Of a stretch of DNA of 61,608 nucleotides, positions 35,692-44,820 are shown in pieces. Source of the stretch: JADLGJ01 sp031423615 (GTDB lineage: Bacteria > Omnitrophota > Gorgyraeia > Zapsychrales > JANLHA01); NCBI GenBank assembly GCA_031423615.1, contig JANPFV010000122.1:1-61608 (forward strand), written 5' to 3'. Each line of letters opens with the position of its first letter. The first letter of the stretch is position 1. The notes below the pieces were generated by a model that searched no databases, was not told the DNA's origin, and worked only from the letters and a program-made list of their open reading frames with translations. The position numbers were made by a program, and so were the translations under genes.

Positions 35692-36993
35692 TTATTTTTG
35701 GGGCGGCTTCATAATCAAACGCAAACTGCGGTCATAGCTAAAATAATTCCAGGCCCAATTGATAAACACAATAAGCCGATTACGAAAACCAACAAGGGCA
35801 ATCAAATGGATAAATAACCACGTCAGCCAGGCGAATAAGCCGTGAAATTTCAGTCCATTGATATCCACAACCGCATGGTTGCGGCCAATCGTAGCCATAA
35901 CTCCCGGATTTTTATAAACAAAGGGATTCAACGGCTGCTGCGCTATAATTTTATTAAAATTATTTCCTAAATTCTTGGCTTGCTGAATAGCGACGGGTGC
36001 CAGCATAGGATGGCCTTGCGGCGTCGCCTCAGTCGTGAGACCCGCGATGTCTCCGATAGCATAAATATTAGGATAACCATGAACTTTGTTAAATGGATCA
36101 ACCTTAATACGGCCGTTGACGATTTCTGCGGCCGCAAGACCATTGACCAAGGCCCCGGTCACCCCCGCGGCCCAGATGACCGTTTCGGTAAAAATCTTTT
36201 TCCCATTGGCCAAGGTTAAAACTTTCCCATCGTAAGAAACCACCTTGGTTTTTAACCAAAGATTGACATCAAAATTATTGAGAAATTTCTCGGCATGAAA
36301 CGAAGCATGCGGGGTCATCGTGCGCAAAAGACGATCTTCCATATCCACAACATAGATTTGCATGCTGGCAATGTCTAATTCGGGGTAATCCTTGGTCAAG
36401 ACGTGCATTTTTAATTCGATCAAAGCGCCGGCCATTTCCACACCCGTCGAACCGCCGCCGATGACAACAATATTCATCAAGGCTTGGCGATCTTCCTTGT
36501 TCTTGACTAAAAGCGCTTTTTCCATATTTTCTAAAATCAAATTGCGAATAGCCACGGCTTCGGGAACCGACTTCATGGCCAAGGCACCTTCCTTAAAGTC
36601 CTTCATTCCAAAATAATTGCTCTGCGAACCGGCGGCAATGACCAAATAATCGTAAGCCAGATCACCGATTGTGGTCTTGAGGTTATTTTGTTCCGGTACG
36701 ATTTCCAGCACCTCAGCCATGCGAAAAATAAAGTTCTTTTGTTTTTGGAAAATTTTCCGAAAGGGATAAACAATCGATTCCGCTTCGAGACCAGCGGTCG
36801 CAACCTGATAAAGCAAGGGCTGAAAAGTATGATGATTGTTTTTATCCACCAAAATCACGTGCGCATCTAAATGAGACAACTTACGCACGAGTTCAATTCC
36901 CCCAAATCCCCCGCCGATAATAACAATTTTAGGTTTGCCGGTATTGGGAAGGTTGACCGAAAAGTTCGGTTGAGTCGCCTGATCATTTTCCAT
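35692..36993 (-). CDS. ndh: Type II NADH dehydrogenase
   Basis: Single-subunit flavoprotein oxidising NADH to reduce quinone at the membrane, without proton pumping. FAD motif GGGFGG (about 26-31), NAD motif GGGSTGVE (about 178-185) and GDIAG with TPQGHPMLAPVAIQQAKNLG (about 312-345). About 433 residues; the hydrophobic C-terminal part (380-415) is the membrane anchor. Confidence 0.92.
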   Translation of the reverse strand: MENDQATQPNFSVNLPNTGKPKIVIIGGGFGGIELVRKLSHLDAHVILVDKNNHHTFQPLLYQVATAGLEAESIVYPFRKIFQKQKNFIFRMAEVLEIVPEQNNLKTTIGDLAYDYLVIAAGSQSNYFGMKDFKEGALAMKSVPEAVAIRNLILENMEKALLVKNKEDRQALMNIVVIGGGSTGVEMAGALIELKMHVLTKDYPELDIASMQIYVVDMEDRLLRTMTPHASFHAEKFLNNFDVNLWLKTKVVSYDGKVLTLANGKKIFTETVIWAAGVTGALVNGLAAAEIVNGRIKVDPFNKVHGYPNIYAIGDIAGLTTEATPQGHPMLAPVAIQQAKNLGNNFNKIIAQQPLNPFVYKNPGVMATIGRNHAVVDINGLKFHGLFAWLTWLFIHLIALVGFRNRLIVFINWAWNYFSYDRSLRLIMKPPQK

Positions 36994-36996
36994 AAT

Positions 36997-37761
36997 TTAT
37001 CCTAACTTTAAGAGCCGACTCATCCTCACCCCTGAAACTCCGGGAGAATAATGGGCCAAGCACGGCTGTATGTCGGTTCCCCACCTTCCCAAAGTCGAAA
37101 GCAACCGATCATGGATATGTTTTATTTCAACGGGCCCATGACGCCACGGTTGGTGCCAAATTCTAAAATATTTTTTTACGCCATTTTTCTCAATAAAGGC
37201 TGTGTAACGTTCAAAGAGAAAATCTTCCAGCATATCAGGTTTAGCACTCATCATTGCGTCGGTATTTTTACATAGCAGATATTGATAACTGGTTTTCCTT
37301 GGAGAAATGATTTTTCCCCTCAATAATCCCGTGGGCCAATCGTGACTGTAATCTAGATGACCATATTCGCATGGTAATCCGTACAAGCGTGACCCGACAA
37401 AAGAACACAGGGGATTTGATATCCATTCCTTTAAGAAATAAATTCCTTTGCAACCATCATGTTTAACATATGTCCGCACGTTAAAATATCGGTGTGATGC
37501 CACAGGAAGCATCACAATCCGTCGGATCAATCCCTTTTGTGCGAAACTAAAATCTTCCAAAGTAAATGCAACCAAACTGATATAGGCCCTTCCTTCAAAC
37601 TGATCTAATTCGAAAGGAACGCTGTCCTGTAAAAGTGCGGTGTTGACTTCATAGTGAATCAAAATAAAATTAACCCATTTGCAGACAAAAAACGCTTCGC
37701 TTTCATTGTTAATCCTATCAGCGCGGGCGCAGGTATTATTCTCTTTGATTTTTCTGTTCAT
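36997..37761 (-). CDS. DUF2071/YqjF-like protein
   Basis: About 254 residues of the YqjF family (DUF2071), an acetoacetate decarboxylase-like fold of unknown role. Characteristic strands: VNFILIHYEV, LLQDSVPFELDQFEGRAYISLVAFTLEDF and FNVRTYVKHDG. It sits 3 bases before ndh and 5 after the GbsR-like gene, so three genes form one operon. Confidence 0.75.
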   Translation of the reverse strand: MNRKIKENNTCARADRINNESEAFFVCKWVNFILIHYEVNTALLQDSVPFELDQFEGRAYISLVAFTLEDFSFAQKGLIRRIVMLPVASHRYFNVRTYVKHDGCKGIYFLKEWISNPLCSFVGSRLYGLPCEYGHLDYSHDWPTGLLRGKIISPRKTSYQYLLCKNTDAMMSAKPDMLEDFLFERYTAFIEKNGVKKYFRIWHQPWRHGPVEIKHIHDRLLSTLGRWGTDIQPCLAHYSPGVSGVRMSRLLKLG

Positions 37762-37766
37762 GCCTT

Positions 37767-38294
37767 TTATTTTTTCTTTCCCAAACCTTTGAGCTTATTT
37801 TCAATTTTGACTAATTTCCAAAGTTTATCTAAAGGCAGTTCCTTGACGCGGTCATACCACAACGTCGTTGATCCTAAAAAATCATCCAAAGCTTCTAAAC
37901 GTTCGCGGGTATATTTTTCATCATTTTTCTCCGGATCAATTTCGGCCAAGCATTCCTTGATCAAAATGAGCGTCGGATCGATTTCCCGCTTCTTGCGTTC
38001 TTCCAAAATGATTTTAAACATCTCATAAACATCTTTCAGACATTCATAATACTCGCGGCGTTCCCCTATTTTATGGATCATTTTAACAATACCCCACGCC
38101 GTTAATTCCTTAAGACTGGTGCTGACATTCGACCGGGCGATTTTCAAAATATCGATAATCTCATCCGCGCTAAGCGGATCCGGAGACAAATAGAGCAAGG
38201 CGTGTATTTGCCCGACGGTGCGATTAACGCCCCACAGCGTTCCCATTTGCCCCCAGTAAATAATAAATTTATTCATCGCCGGAGTGAGTCTCAT
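37767..38294 (-). CDS. GbsR/MarR-type transcriptional regulator
   Basis: About 175 residues. Winged helix near residues 25-80 (GQIHALLYLSPDPLSADEIIDILKIARSNVSTSLKEL), then a coiled region, as in GbsR-like regulators that respond to osmolytes or membrane stress. First gene of the regulator-DUF2071-ndh operon; its promoter carries an inverted repeat, suggesting autoregulation. Confidence 0.8.
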   Translation of the reverse strand: MRLTPAMNKFIIYWGQMGTLWGVNRTVGQIHALLYLSPDPLSADEIIDILKIARSNVSTSLKELTAWGIVKMIHKIGERREYYECLKDVYEMFKIILEERKKREIDPTLILIKECLAEIDPEKNDEKYTRERLEALDDFLGSTTLWYDRVKELPLDKLWKLVKIENKLKGLGKKK

Positions 38295-38326
38295 CAGGTT
38301 CCTTTCTTTCGATTGTTTCTGTTAAT

Positions 38327-38359
38327 ACAGAATATACAGTAACAATAGAATTCTGTCAA
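38327..38359 (-). promoter_or_regulatory. Promoter and likely operator of the GbsR-like operon
   Basis: Minus strand TTGACA (38354-38359), 17 bp, TATATT (38331-38336). Arms ACAGAAT (38327-38333) and ATTCTGT (38350-38356) overlap both promoter boxes, so a bound dimer would occlude polymerase. Confidence 0.72.
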
Positions 38360-38364
38360 GGGGG

Positions 38365-40323
38365 TTACCGGATGGCGGCGCCGAGGTCTTGAATAAATTT
38401 CTGGAGGATTTGTTCGTGAACCGGAGCAATTTGTGCTTCGGTCAATGTCCCTGTGGAGGATTGGTAAAGCAAAGAAAAAACAAGGCCTTTTTGTCCAGCG
38501 GCGATCTTTTCACCAAGATATTGCTCAAGAAAATTAACGGCGATCAAATATTTCCCGCCGTGTTCACGGGCCAAAGATTCGATCTGGGCAAAAGTAACAT
38601 CGGGCCTGACCGCCAGGCTCACATCGCGCGTAATGGACGGAAAAGCAGACAAAGGCGAGAACCGCCTGCTTTGCGGTTTCAACTTGTAAAGGGCTTCCAG
38701 ATCAATCTCGGCATAATACACATCGTCGGATTTTAAATCCCAGTTTTTTAAAACATCTTTACCGATTTTATTTAAAGAAAGAACTTTATCCTGTTTTTCA
38801 AATCCCAGGCCCTCAAAAACGCGGCCAACCATTCCTTTAAGGTCGTAGAAATCCACGGGTTCCTTCGTATGGGTCTGCCAATTTAGCAGACGGGACCCTG
38901 TCAAGATAATGCCTAAAACTTCCTTTTCTCCGGCGACCGAATAAATTTTCCCAAGCTCGAATAAACGCAGGTTCTTTTGACCCCGATTAAAATTTAAATT
39001 GACGACGGCCAAAAGGCTGGCCAAAAGCGAGGGCCGCAGAAATTCTTGATCAGAACTTAAGGGGTTTTTAATTCTTAAAGCGGAACTGGCCCCGACCTTT
39101 GTTCTTTCTATGGCCACAGCGCTAATCAAAGGGTAACTCATGGCTTCGTCTAAACCCAAACCCGTCAAAATGCGGCGCAATTTTCTTTTGAGTTGAAAAC
39201 GTAAAGAGGGAACAATCGCTGATGGCTTAATTTGCGGCAAGCTCGACGGAAGCCGGTCATAGCCGATGATCCGGGCAACTTCTTCAGAAATATCAACAGC
39301 CCCTTTGATATCATTACGAAAACTTGGGGCCGTGATATTAAGGATATAAGACTTGCCTGTGACCAGAAAACCGAGATGACTTAAAATCTTTTTTGCCTGT
39401 GTCGCCAGAATTTTTGTACCGAGAAAATGACTTATGGCCGCCACATCAACGGCAAAACTTTTTTGCGAACTTGCTTTATGAAAGAAAAGGTCCCGATACC
39501 GGATGATTTTGCCTCCGGCGCAGGCAACAATCCGGCTCAAAGCCCGTTTGGCCGCAATATCAACATTCACAAAATCCACACCGCGCTCAAAGCGATACGC
39601 CGAATCGCTTGTCAAACCTAAAGCGCGTCCGGCACGGCGGATTAAAATCGGATCGAAATAAGCGCTCTCCAACAAAATATTTTTTGTCTGCGCCGTTACT
39701 TCCGCGGCTTGACCACCCATAATTCCGGCAAGCGCAACCGGCCTTTGGGCATCGGCAATGACTAAAATTGCAGGATTCAGCTCGCGCTCTACGCCGTCGA
39801 GAGTGACGATTTTCTCCCCGGCTTTGGCGCGGCGCACAATAATCTTACCGCCGATCAATTTGTCATAATCAAAGGCATGCAAAGGTTGACCGTTTTCAAA
39901 AAGTCCATAATTGGTTGTGTCAACGACGTTGTTGATCGGACGCAAACCCACTGCCTGTAATCTGGCTTTGATCGTAGGAGAGGAGTCAGCGACAGTAACG
40001 TTTTCAACGACGCTGCCGATATAACGCAAACAGGCGGCCCGATCTTCTATTGTGACATCACAAAAGGCTTTAGGAATGGGGGATAATTTTAATTTCGGCG
40101 TTCTTAAAGGTTTATTAACAATCGCGCTCACTTCCCGGGCCAGACCCAAGGTATTCAAACAGTCCGGGCGGTTGGGTGTAATCTCAATTTCAAAAACCTT
40201 ATCGCCCCCGACATCGTCTACACCTTTGACTTCATGACCGGCCATGGTGAGACGTTCGGCGAGTTTATCTGCCGAAAGTCCATGTTTAACAAAATCATTG
40301 AGCCAATTGAGACTGAGTTTCAT
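38365..40323 (-). CDS. pheT: Phenylalanyl-tRNA synthetase beta chain, short form
   Basis: Beta subunit of the alpha2-beta2 synthetase. About 652 residues against about 800 usually: after the first 40 residues the sequence passes straight to EIEITPNRPDCLNTLGLAREV, so the N-terminal tRNA-binding (EMAP/OB) domain is missing. The B3/B4 editing domain (about 90-260), B5 and the C-terminal anticodon-binding FDX-ACB domain (about 560-650) are present. The small secreted protein and pheS lie directly upstream. Confidence 0.92.
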   Translation of the reverse strand: MKLSLNWLNDFVKHGLSADKLAERLTMAGHEVKGVDDVGGDKVFEIEITPNRPDCLNTLGLAREVSAIVNKPLRTPKLKLSPIPKAFCDVTIEDRAACLRYIGSVVENVTVADSSPTIKARLQAVGLRPINNVVDTTNYGLFENGQPLHAFDYDKLIGGKIIVRRAKAGEKIVTLDGVERELNPAILVIADAQRPVALAGIMGGQAAEVTAQTKNILLESAYFDPILIRRAGRALGLTSDSAYRFERGVDFVNVDIAAKRALSRIVACAGGKIIRYRDLFFHKASSQKSFAVDVAAISHFLGTKILATQAKKILSHLGFLVTGKSYILNITAPSFRNDIKGAVDISEEVARIIGYDRLPSSLPQIKPSAIVPSLRFQLKRKLRRILTGLGLDEAMSYPLISAVAIERTKVGASSALRIKNPLSSDQEFLRPSLLASLLAVVNLNFNRGQKNLRLFELGKIYSVAGEKEVLGIILTGSRLLNWQTHTKEPVDFYDLKGMVGRVFEGLGFEKQDKVLSLNKIGKDVLKNWDLKSDDVYYAEIDLEALYKLKPQSRRFSPLSAFPSITRDVSLAVRPDVTFAQIESLAREHGGKYLIAVNFLEQYLGEKIAAGQKGLVFSLLYQSSTGTLTEAQIAPVHEQILQKFIQDLGAAIR

Positions 40324-40325
40324 AT

Positions 40326-40562
40326 TTATGAATGCGAATAATTAAACTGCATTGGAAGTTTATCTAATGACGGAGAAATGTTCTTAAGATTCGCGTCGAT
40401 AAAATGCCGGTATTTCTTTTGTAAAGCAATGACTTTATCGACGATATGTAGGGCTATTGTTCGATATTCTTCGTCCGAAACTTCCGCCGCATTGGCTGGC
40501 GCGCAAAATAAAAGACCAGCGAAAACGCAGAGGACGATTTTATTAATAGAAATGGTTTTCAT
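40326..40562 (-). CDS. Small secreted protein between pheS and pheT
   Basis: About 78 residues with a signal peptide (1-25, cleavage after ANA). The mature part is a short helical peptide, unrecognised. It has 5 bases of spacing to pheS and 2 to pheT, so it is inserted in the synthetase operon. Codon use looks like its neighbours. Confidence 0.55.
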   Translation of the reverse strand: MKTISINKIVLCVFAGLLFCAPANAAEVSDEEYRTIALHIVDKVIALQKKYRHFIDANLKNISPSLDKLPMQFNYSHS

Positions 40563-40567
40563 CGATT

Positions 40568-41605
40568 TTAAAATTGTTTTAAAAAACGAATGTCATTTTC
40601 AAGAAAAAGACGAATGTCATTAATGCCGTATTTGAGCATGGCCATGCGTTCTACACCCATTCCAAAAGCCAACCCGGTATATTTTCCTTTTGGATATTTC
40701 ACCGCTTCAAAAACTTTTGGATTGACCATGCCGCATCCCATAATTTCCAGCCAGCCTTTGCGCCCGCACACCGAACAGCCTTTGCCGTCGCAAATGTAAC
40801 AGGAGATGTCGACTTCAGCGGAAGGTTCCGTGAAAGGAAAGTAATGGGGCCGAAAACGCATCCGGGTTTTTTCTCCGAACAACCGCTGACAAAAAGCCGT
40901 CAATAAGCCCTTTAGATCGGAGAATTTGATATCGTGATCAACAAGCAATCCTTCAATCTGATGAAAAACAAACGAATGGCTCGCATCCACAGCGTCGGGC
41001 CTATAAACTTTTCCGGGAATGACCACGGCAAAGGGCGGTTTAAATTCTTTCATCAAACGGATTTGCACCGGCGAAGTTTGACTGCGCAATAAAAGATAGC
41101 GGCCTTGTTGATCGGGGTCGGGTGTTTCTAAATAAAAAGTGTCGAAGGAATCCCGCGATGGATGATCAGCGGGAATGTTTAAAGCCGTAAAATTGTTAAA
41201 TTCCGTTTCGACTTCCGGTCCATCTTGGACAACAAATCCCAAATGTTCAAACGTTACACAGATTTCCTCAATGATCTGCGACAAAACATGTTCATGTCCC
41301 AGCGCCGGCGCAATTCCCGGCAATGTCACATCCAGAGAAGCGGCTGTATCTGCGGATAACGACCCTTCCAGAGAAACTTTTTTTTCATCAAGAAGCCGGC
41401 TTATAGTATTGCGAAAATCATTGGCATATTTCCCAACGAGCGGCTTTTCTTCCGGCGATAAAGTCGGCAGGCTCGCATAGATTTCCGTTACAAGTCCTTT
41501 GCGTCCTAAAAACTTTACCCGTAACCCTTCGAGATTTTTAAAATCCGCACAGCCAGCGATTTCCTGGCTGGCATCTTGCATAAGTTTTTCGAAATTCCAT
41601 TTCAT
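40568..41605 (-). CDS. pheS: Phenylalanyl-tRNA synthetase alpha chain
   Basis: Catalytic class II subunit. Motif 2 (around QTSPVQIRLM) and motif 3 (GLAFGMGVERMAMLKYG) are visible; GPEVETEFNNFTALNIPADHPSRD is the family signature. A zinc-like CYICDGKGCSVCGRKG motif near 272-287 is present in many bacterial PheS. About 345 residues. No T-box seen upstream; the 95 bases before it hold only an ATG-led 13-codon frame. Confidence 0.95.
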   Translation of the reverse strand: MKWNFEKLMQDASQEIAGCADFKNLEGLRVKFLGRKGLVTEIYASLPTLSPEEKPLVGKYANDFRNTISRLLDEKKVSLEGSLSADTAASLDVTLPGIAPALGHEHVLSQIIEEICVTFEHLGFVVQDGPEVETEFNNFTALNIPADHPSRDSFDTFYLETPDPDQQGRYLLLRSQTSPVQIRLMKEFKPPFAVVIPGKVYRPDAVDASHSFVFHQIEGLLVDHDIKFSDLKGLLTAFCQRLFGEKTRMRFRPHYFPFTEPSAEVDISCYICDGKGCSVCGRKGWLEIMGCGMVNPKVFEAVKYPKGKYTGLAFGMGVERMAMLKYGINDIRLFLENDIRFLKQF

Positions 41606-41700
41606 GTTTTTTAAATCCCACTTGCTACCATGGCCGGTCCGCCAGGGTTCATTCCAGCCCGGGATGTCTTTCGCTTCAATAGGAAAACCCGGGGTTCAGT

Positions 41701-41741
41701 AAAAAAATGACCCGCTTGACCTTAAAGATCATGCGGGCCAT
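41701..41741 (-). terminator. Intrinsic terminator after rplT
   Basis: Minus strand ATGGCCCGC-a-TGATC-tttaa-GGTCA-a-GCGGGTCAT followed by seven T. It ends the infC-rpmI-rplT operon, so pheS must have another promoter or depend on readthrough. Confidence 0.85.
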
Positions 41742-41762
41742 CTGATACGACGAGAGGAAAAA

Positions 41763-42155
41763 TCAATCGACTTTTTTAGCCGACTTTGCAACCGCCTTTG
41801 ACCCGTTATGCTCTTGGGCAATTTTCACAAGACGATTGAACGCGGCCGGTGAAGAAATCGCCAATTCGGAAATAATCTTACGGTCAACCGCCACCTTGGC
41901 TTTGGTCAAGCCGCCGATAAATTGGCTATAAGTCATTCCCATTTCACGACAAGCCGCATTGATACGGACCGTCCAAAGTTTACGGTACTCACCTTTATTG
42001 ACTTTGCGATCACGATAGGCATACGCTTGCGCTTTGATGCGGGTACGCTTGGCTTGCGCGTAACGTTTATGACGCTGTTGAAAATATCCTTTGGCCGCTT
42101 TAAGCACTCGTTTTTTGCGGCGCTTGGTGGCAACATTTGTGCGAACTCTAACCAT
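41763..42155 (-). CDS. rplT: 50S ribosomal protein L20
   Basis: About 130 residues, slightly longer than E. coli L20 (118) by a basic C-terminal tail. Conserved core VRTNVATKRRKKRVLKAAKGY and NAACREMGMTYSQFIGGL. Its ATG lies 8 bases inside rpmI, with a perfect AAGGAGG in the end of rpmI. L20 often represses this operon by binding its mRNA. Confidence 0.96.
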   Translation of the reverse strand: MVRVRTNVATKRRKKRVLKAAKGYFQQRHKRYAQAKRTRIKAQAYAYRDRKVNKGEYRKLWTVRINAACREMGMTYSQFIGGLTKAKVAVDRKIISELAISSPAAFNRLVKIAQEHNGSKAVAKSAKKVD

Positions 42156-42345
42156 ACGGCAACAACCTCCTTATCCGACGTGCATCCACGGCGGAAACAA
42201 AACCTGCTTTACGCAATTGACGTTTCCGTTTCCGGGTTTTCTTTCCTAAAATATGGCGACGACCGGCATTGCGCTTTTTGATCTTTCCTTTTTTGGTGAT
42301 CTTAAAGCGCTTCATCGCGGCTTTATTCGTTTTAAGTTTCGGCAT
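42148..42345 (-). CDS. rpmI: 50S ribosomal protein L35
   Basis: 65 residues from ATG 42345, beginning MPKLKTNKAAMKRFK, the family start; AAAGGAAG precedes it. The frame open further upstream belongs to infC. It overlaps infC by 14 bases and rplT by 8. Confidence 0.95.
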   Translation of the reverse strand: MPKLKTNKAAMKRFKITKKGKIKKRNAGRRHILGKKTRKRKRQLRKAGFVSAVDARRIRRLLPYG

Positions 42346-42889
42346 CTTCGCTTCCTTTCTCTGCGACTGAGGTTTTTTTGTCAGCCCTCGGAATAACCAC
42401 AACCGACATGACCCTTCCTTCCATGGAAGGTGGCTTTTCGATCTGGCCGTGGCTGCTAAGGTCCACAACAAAACGATCGATTATTTTTTTCCCTAAATCC
42501 ACAAAAGCCATTTCCCGGCCGCGGAAAAAGAGGTTTACTTTGACTTTATCTTTTTTAGCCAAAAATGTCTGCGCCTGCTTAAGCTTGGTGTGGTAATCAT
42601 TGTCGGCAATGTGCGGCTTGACTTTGATCTGTTTTAAATGCGCGACATGCTGGCTTTTTTTGACCCGGCGTTCCTTGCGTTCCTGGTCATATTTGTATTT
42701 GCTAAAATCCATTATGCGACAAACTGGGGGACGCGCGGTCGGCGCCACCTCGACGAGATCCAGGCCGCTTTCAACCGCCAATTCTAAAGCGCGGCGGATC
42801 ATCAAAACGCCCAGCTGTTCAGCTTCCGGGCCGATCACCCGGACTTCCGGAGAACGAATCCGTTCATTAACTCGTATGACTTTTTGAAT
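42332..42889 (-). CDS. infC: Translation initiation factor IF-3, AUU start
   Basis: Binds the 30S subunit and checks start codon choice. Reading from ATT at 42889 gives the family N-terminus QKVIRVNERIRSPEVRVIGPEAEQLGV and 185 residues. AGGGAGG sits a few bases before it. The first ATG-like codon (GTG 42838) would cut the conserved N-terminus, so the rare AUU start is right. In E. coli the same start lets IF-3 limit its own synthesis. First gene of infC-rpmI-rplT. Confidence 0.93.
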   Translation of the reverse strand: MQKVIRVNERIRSPEVRVIGPEAEQLGVLMIRRALELAVESGLDLVEVAPTARPPVCRIMDFSKYKYDQERKERRVKKSQHVAHLKQIKVKPHIADNDYHTKLKQAQTFLAKKDKVKVNLFFRGREMAFVDLGKKIIDRFVVDLSSHGQIEKPPSMEGRVMSVVVIPRADKKTSVAEKGSEDAET

Positions 42890-42941
42890 AACGACCTCCC
42901 TTTGTCATTTCCGCATGATTTTCGCGGGAATCTCTGAATTG

Positions 42942-42970
42942 AAAAAATCCCCGCTTAAAGCGTTCGGGGA
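42942..42970 (-). terminator. Terminator or attenuator between thrS and infC
   Basis: Minus strand TCCCCG-aacgctttaag-CGGGGA followed by six T. It lies after the thrS stop and about 50 bases before infC, the place where L20- or other leader-based attenuators of this operon are found. Confidence 0.8.
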
Positions 42971-42982
42971 CAACACCTCAAT

Positions 42983-44716
42983 TTAAATTTTCTTTTCTTT
43001 AACTTCACCCAAAATAAAATCGCCAAACTGGGCCATGGACATCAGGCTTTGTTCTGATCCCACACGCTTGCGGACCGCAACTTCCCGGGAAGCGACTTCC
43101 TTTTCCCCCAGAACAAGCATATAGGGGATTTTTTTTACCGTCGCCTCGCGAATACGTTTACCTAAACTCTCGTTTCGCTCGTCAATTATAACCCTGATTC
43201 CATTTTTTTGTAAATCTTCTTTTACTTCCTTAGCAAAACCTTGCTGTTCAGGAGAAAGAGGAATCAAAGCCACCTGCACCGGAGCGAGCCACGTCGGGAA
43301 AGCGCCGGCGTAATGCTCAATCAGATTTCCCATGAACCTTTCTAAACTGCCTAAAATCGCGCGATGAATCATGATCGGCCGCACTTCCTTGCCATTTTCA
43401 TCAATATAAGACATCGCGAAACGTTCCGGCAAAGCAAAATCACACTGGATCGTAGCACACTGCCATTTGCGGCCCAAGGCGTCCTTCAATTTAATGTCGA
43501 TCTTGGGCCCATAAAAAGCACCGTCGCCTTCATTAACTTGAAAAAGGATCTTTTTATCTTTCAAAGAATTTTCCAGCGCTTGTGTCGCCACATCCCAATT
43601 CTCAATACGGCCAATATATTTTTCCGGTCTCGTCGAAAGTTCAATCTCCAGGTCTGTAAAACCAAAATCCTTCATCACGTCAAAAACAAAATCAATGACG
43701 CCTTCGACTTCACTTTTGATCTGGTCCTGACGGCAAAAAATATGCGCATCGTCCTGGGTAAATCCGCGCACCCGCAAAAGACCGTGCAACACCCCCGCTT
43801 TTTCCTGACGATAAACCGTTCCTAACTCAAAATAACGGACAGGCAGATCACGATACGAACGGGTTTTCGATTTAAAAATCAAAATATGGCCGGGACAATT
43901 CATCGGTTTGACCGCGTATTCTTCATTGTCCACGTCGAAGAAATACATATTTTCCCGGTAATGGTCCGCGTGCCCGCTGATCTCCCAAAGTTTTCCTTTG
44001 AGAATATGCGGAGTCATGACCAGATCGTATCCGCGCTTGATGTGCTGTTCACGAACATAATCTTCAATGACCTTGCGCAGCATGGCGCCATTGGGATGAT
44101 AAAAAACCAACCCGGCACCCGCAGTTTCGTGATAAATCTGGAAAAGATCAAGCGCGACACCTAATTTTCGGTGATCGCGTTTTTCGGCTTCGGCCAAAAT
44201 ATTTAAATATTTCTTAAGATCGTCTTCCGAAAAAAATGCGGTCCCGTAGATCCTTTGCAACATGGCATTTTTTTCGTTCCCCCGCCAATACGCCCCAGCG
44301 ACCGACAACAATTTAAAAGCTTTTATTTCTCCGGCATTATCAACGTGGGGGCCTTTACAAAGATCCAGCCATTCGTCTCCGGTTTTAAAAATAGAAACGT
44401 TCTCATCAGAAATCCCGTCAATCAACTCAACTTTGTATTTCTCGCCTTCTTTGCCAAACATTTTTAAAGCTTCGTTACGCGGCATGGACGATTGAACAAA
44501 CCTCGGCTTACGCGCAATGATCTGACGCATAACTTTTTCAATGGCTTTCAAATCATCGTCGGAAAAAGGATCTTTTTTATCAAAATCGTAATAATAACCG
44601 TTTTCGATAGCCGGGCCGATTGCAACCTTCACATCCGGCCACAACTGCTTGACGGCCTGCGCCATCACGTGCGAACAGGAATGCCGCAATTTATCTAAAT
44701 CTGTTTTGTATTCCAT
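42983..44716 (-). CDS. thrS: Threonyl-tRNA synthetase lacking the TGS domain
   Basis: Class II synthetase. About 577 residues against about 640: it begins directly with the editing domain (LRHSCSHVMAQAVKQLWPD), so the N-terminal TGS domain of about 60 residues is absent. The editing-site pair HSCSH and the CKGPH motif, class II motif 2 (ELGTVYRQEKAG), motif 3 (IMIHRAILGSLERF) and anticodon domain are intact. Confidence 0.95.
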   Translation of the reverse strand: MEYKTDLDKLRHSCSHVMAQAVKQLWPDVKVAIGPAIENGYYYDFDKKDPFSDDDLKAIEKVMRQIIARKPRFVQSSMPRNEALKMFGKEGEKYKVELIDGISDENVSIFKTGDEWLDLCKGPHVDNAGEIKAFKLLSVAGAYWRGNEKNAMLQRIYGTAFFSEDDLKKYLNILAEAEKRDHRKLGVALDLFQIYHETAGAGLVFYHPNGAMLRKVIEDYVREQHIKRGYDLVMTPHILKGKLWEISGHADHYRENMYFFDVDNEEYAVKPMNCPGHILIFKSKTRSYRDLPVRYFELGTVYRQEKAGVLHGLLRVRGFTQDDAHIFCRQDQIKSEVEGVIDFVFDVMKDFGFTDLEIELSTRPEKYIGRIENWDVATQALENSLKDKKILFQVNEGDGAFYGPKIDIKLKDALGRKWQCATIQCDFALPERFAMSYIDENGKEVRPIMIHRAILGSLERFMGNLIEHYAGAFPTWLAPVQVALIPLSPEQQGFAKEVKEDLQKNGIRVIIDERNESLGKRIREATVKKIPYMLVLGEKEVASREVAVRKRVGSEQSLMSMAQFGDFILGEVKEKKI

Positions 44717-44729
44717 AAAAATTTGAATG

Positions 44730-44813
44730 TGGATCCCTGCTTTCGCAGGGATGACAAATATATTTTTGTCAATCCTGATTTACTGAGATGATTCCCGCGA
44801 AAGCGGTTATCCA
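44730..44813. repeat. Pair of inverted REP-like palindromes
   Basis: TGGATCCCTGCTTTCGCAGGGATGACAA (44730-44757) faces GATGATTCCCGCGAAAGCGGTTATCCA (44787-44813). Both are the widespread TTCCCGCGAAAGCGGGAA type of palindrome, in opposite orientation and 29 bases apart, between thrS and tRNA-Val. Confidence 0.65.
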
Positions 44814-44820
44814 AACAAAA

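Noticed and set aside
41606..41700. T-box or leader peptide before pheS
   Set aside because: No T-box antiterminator core and no Phe codon run; the 13-codon ATG frame there has no ribosome site.
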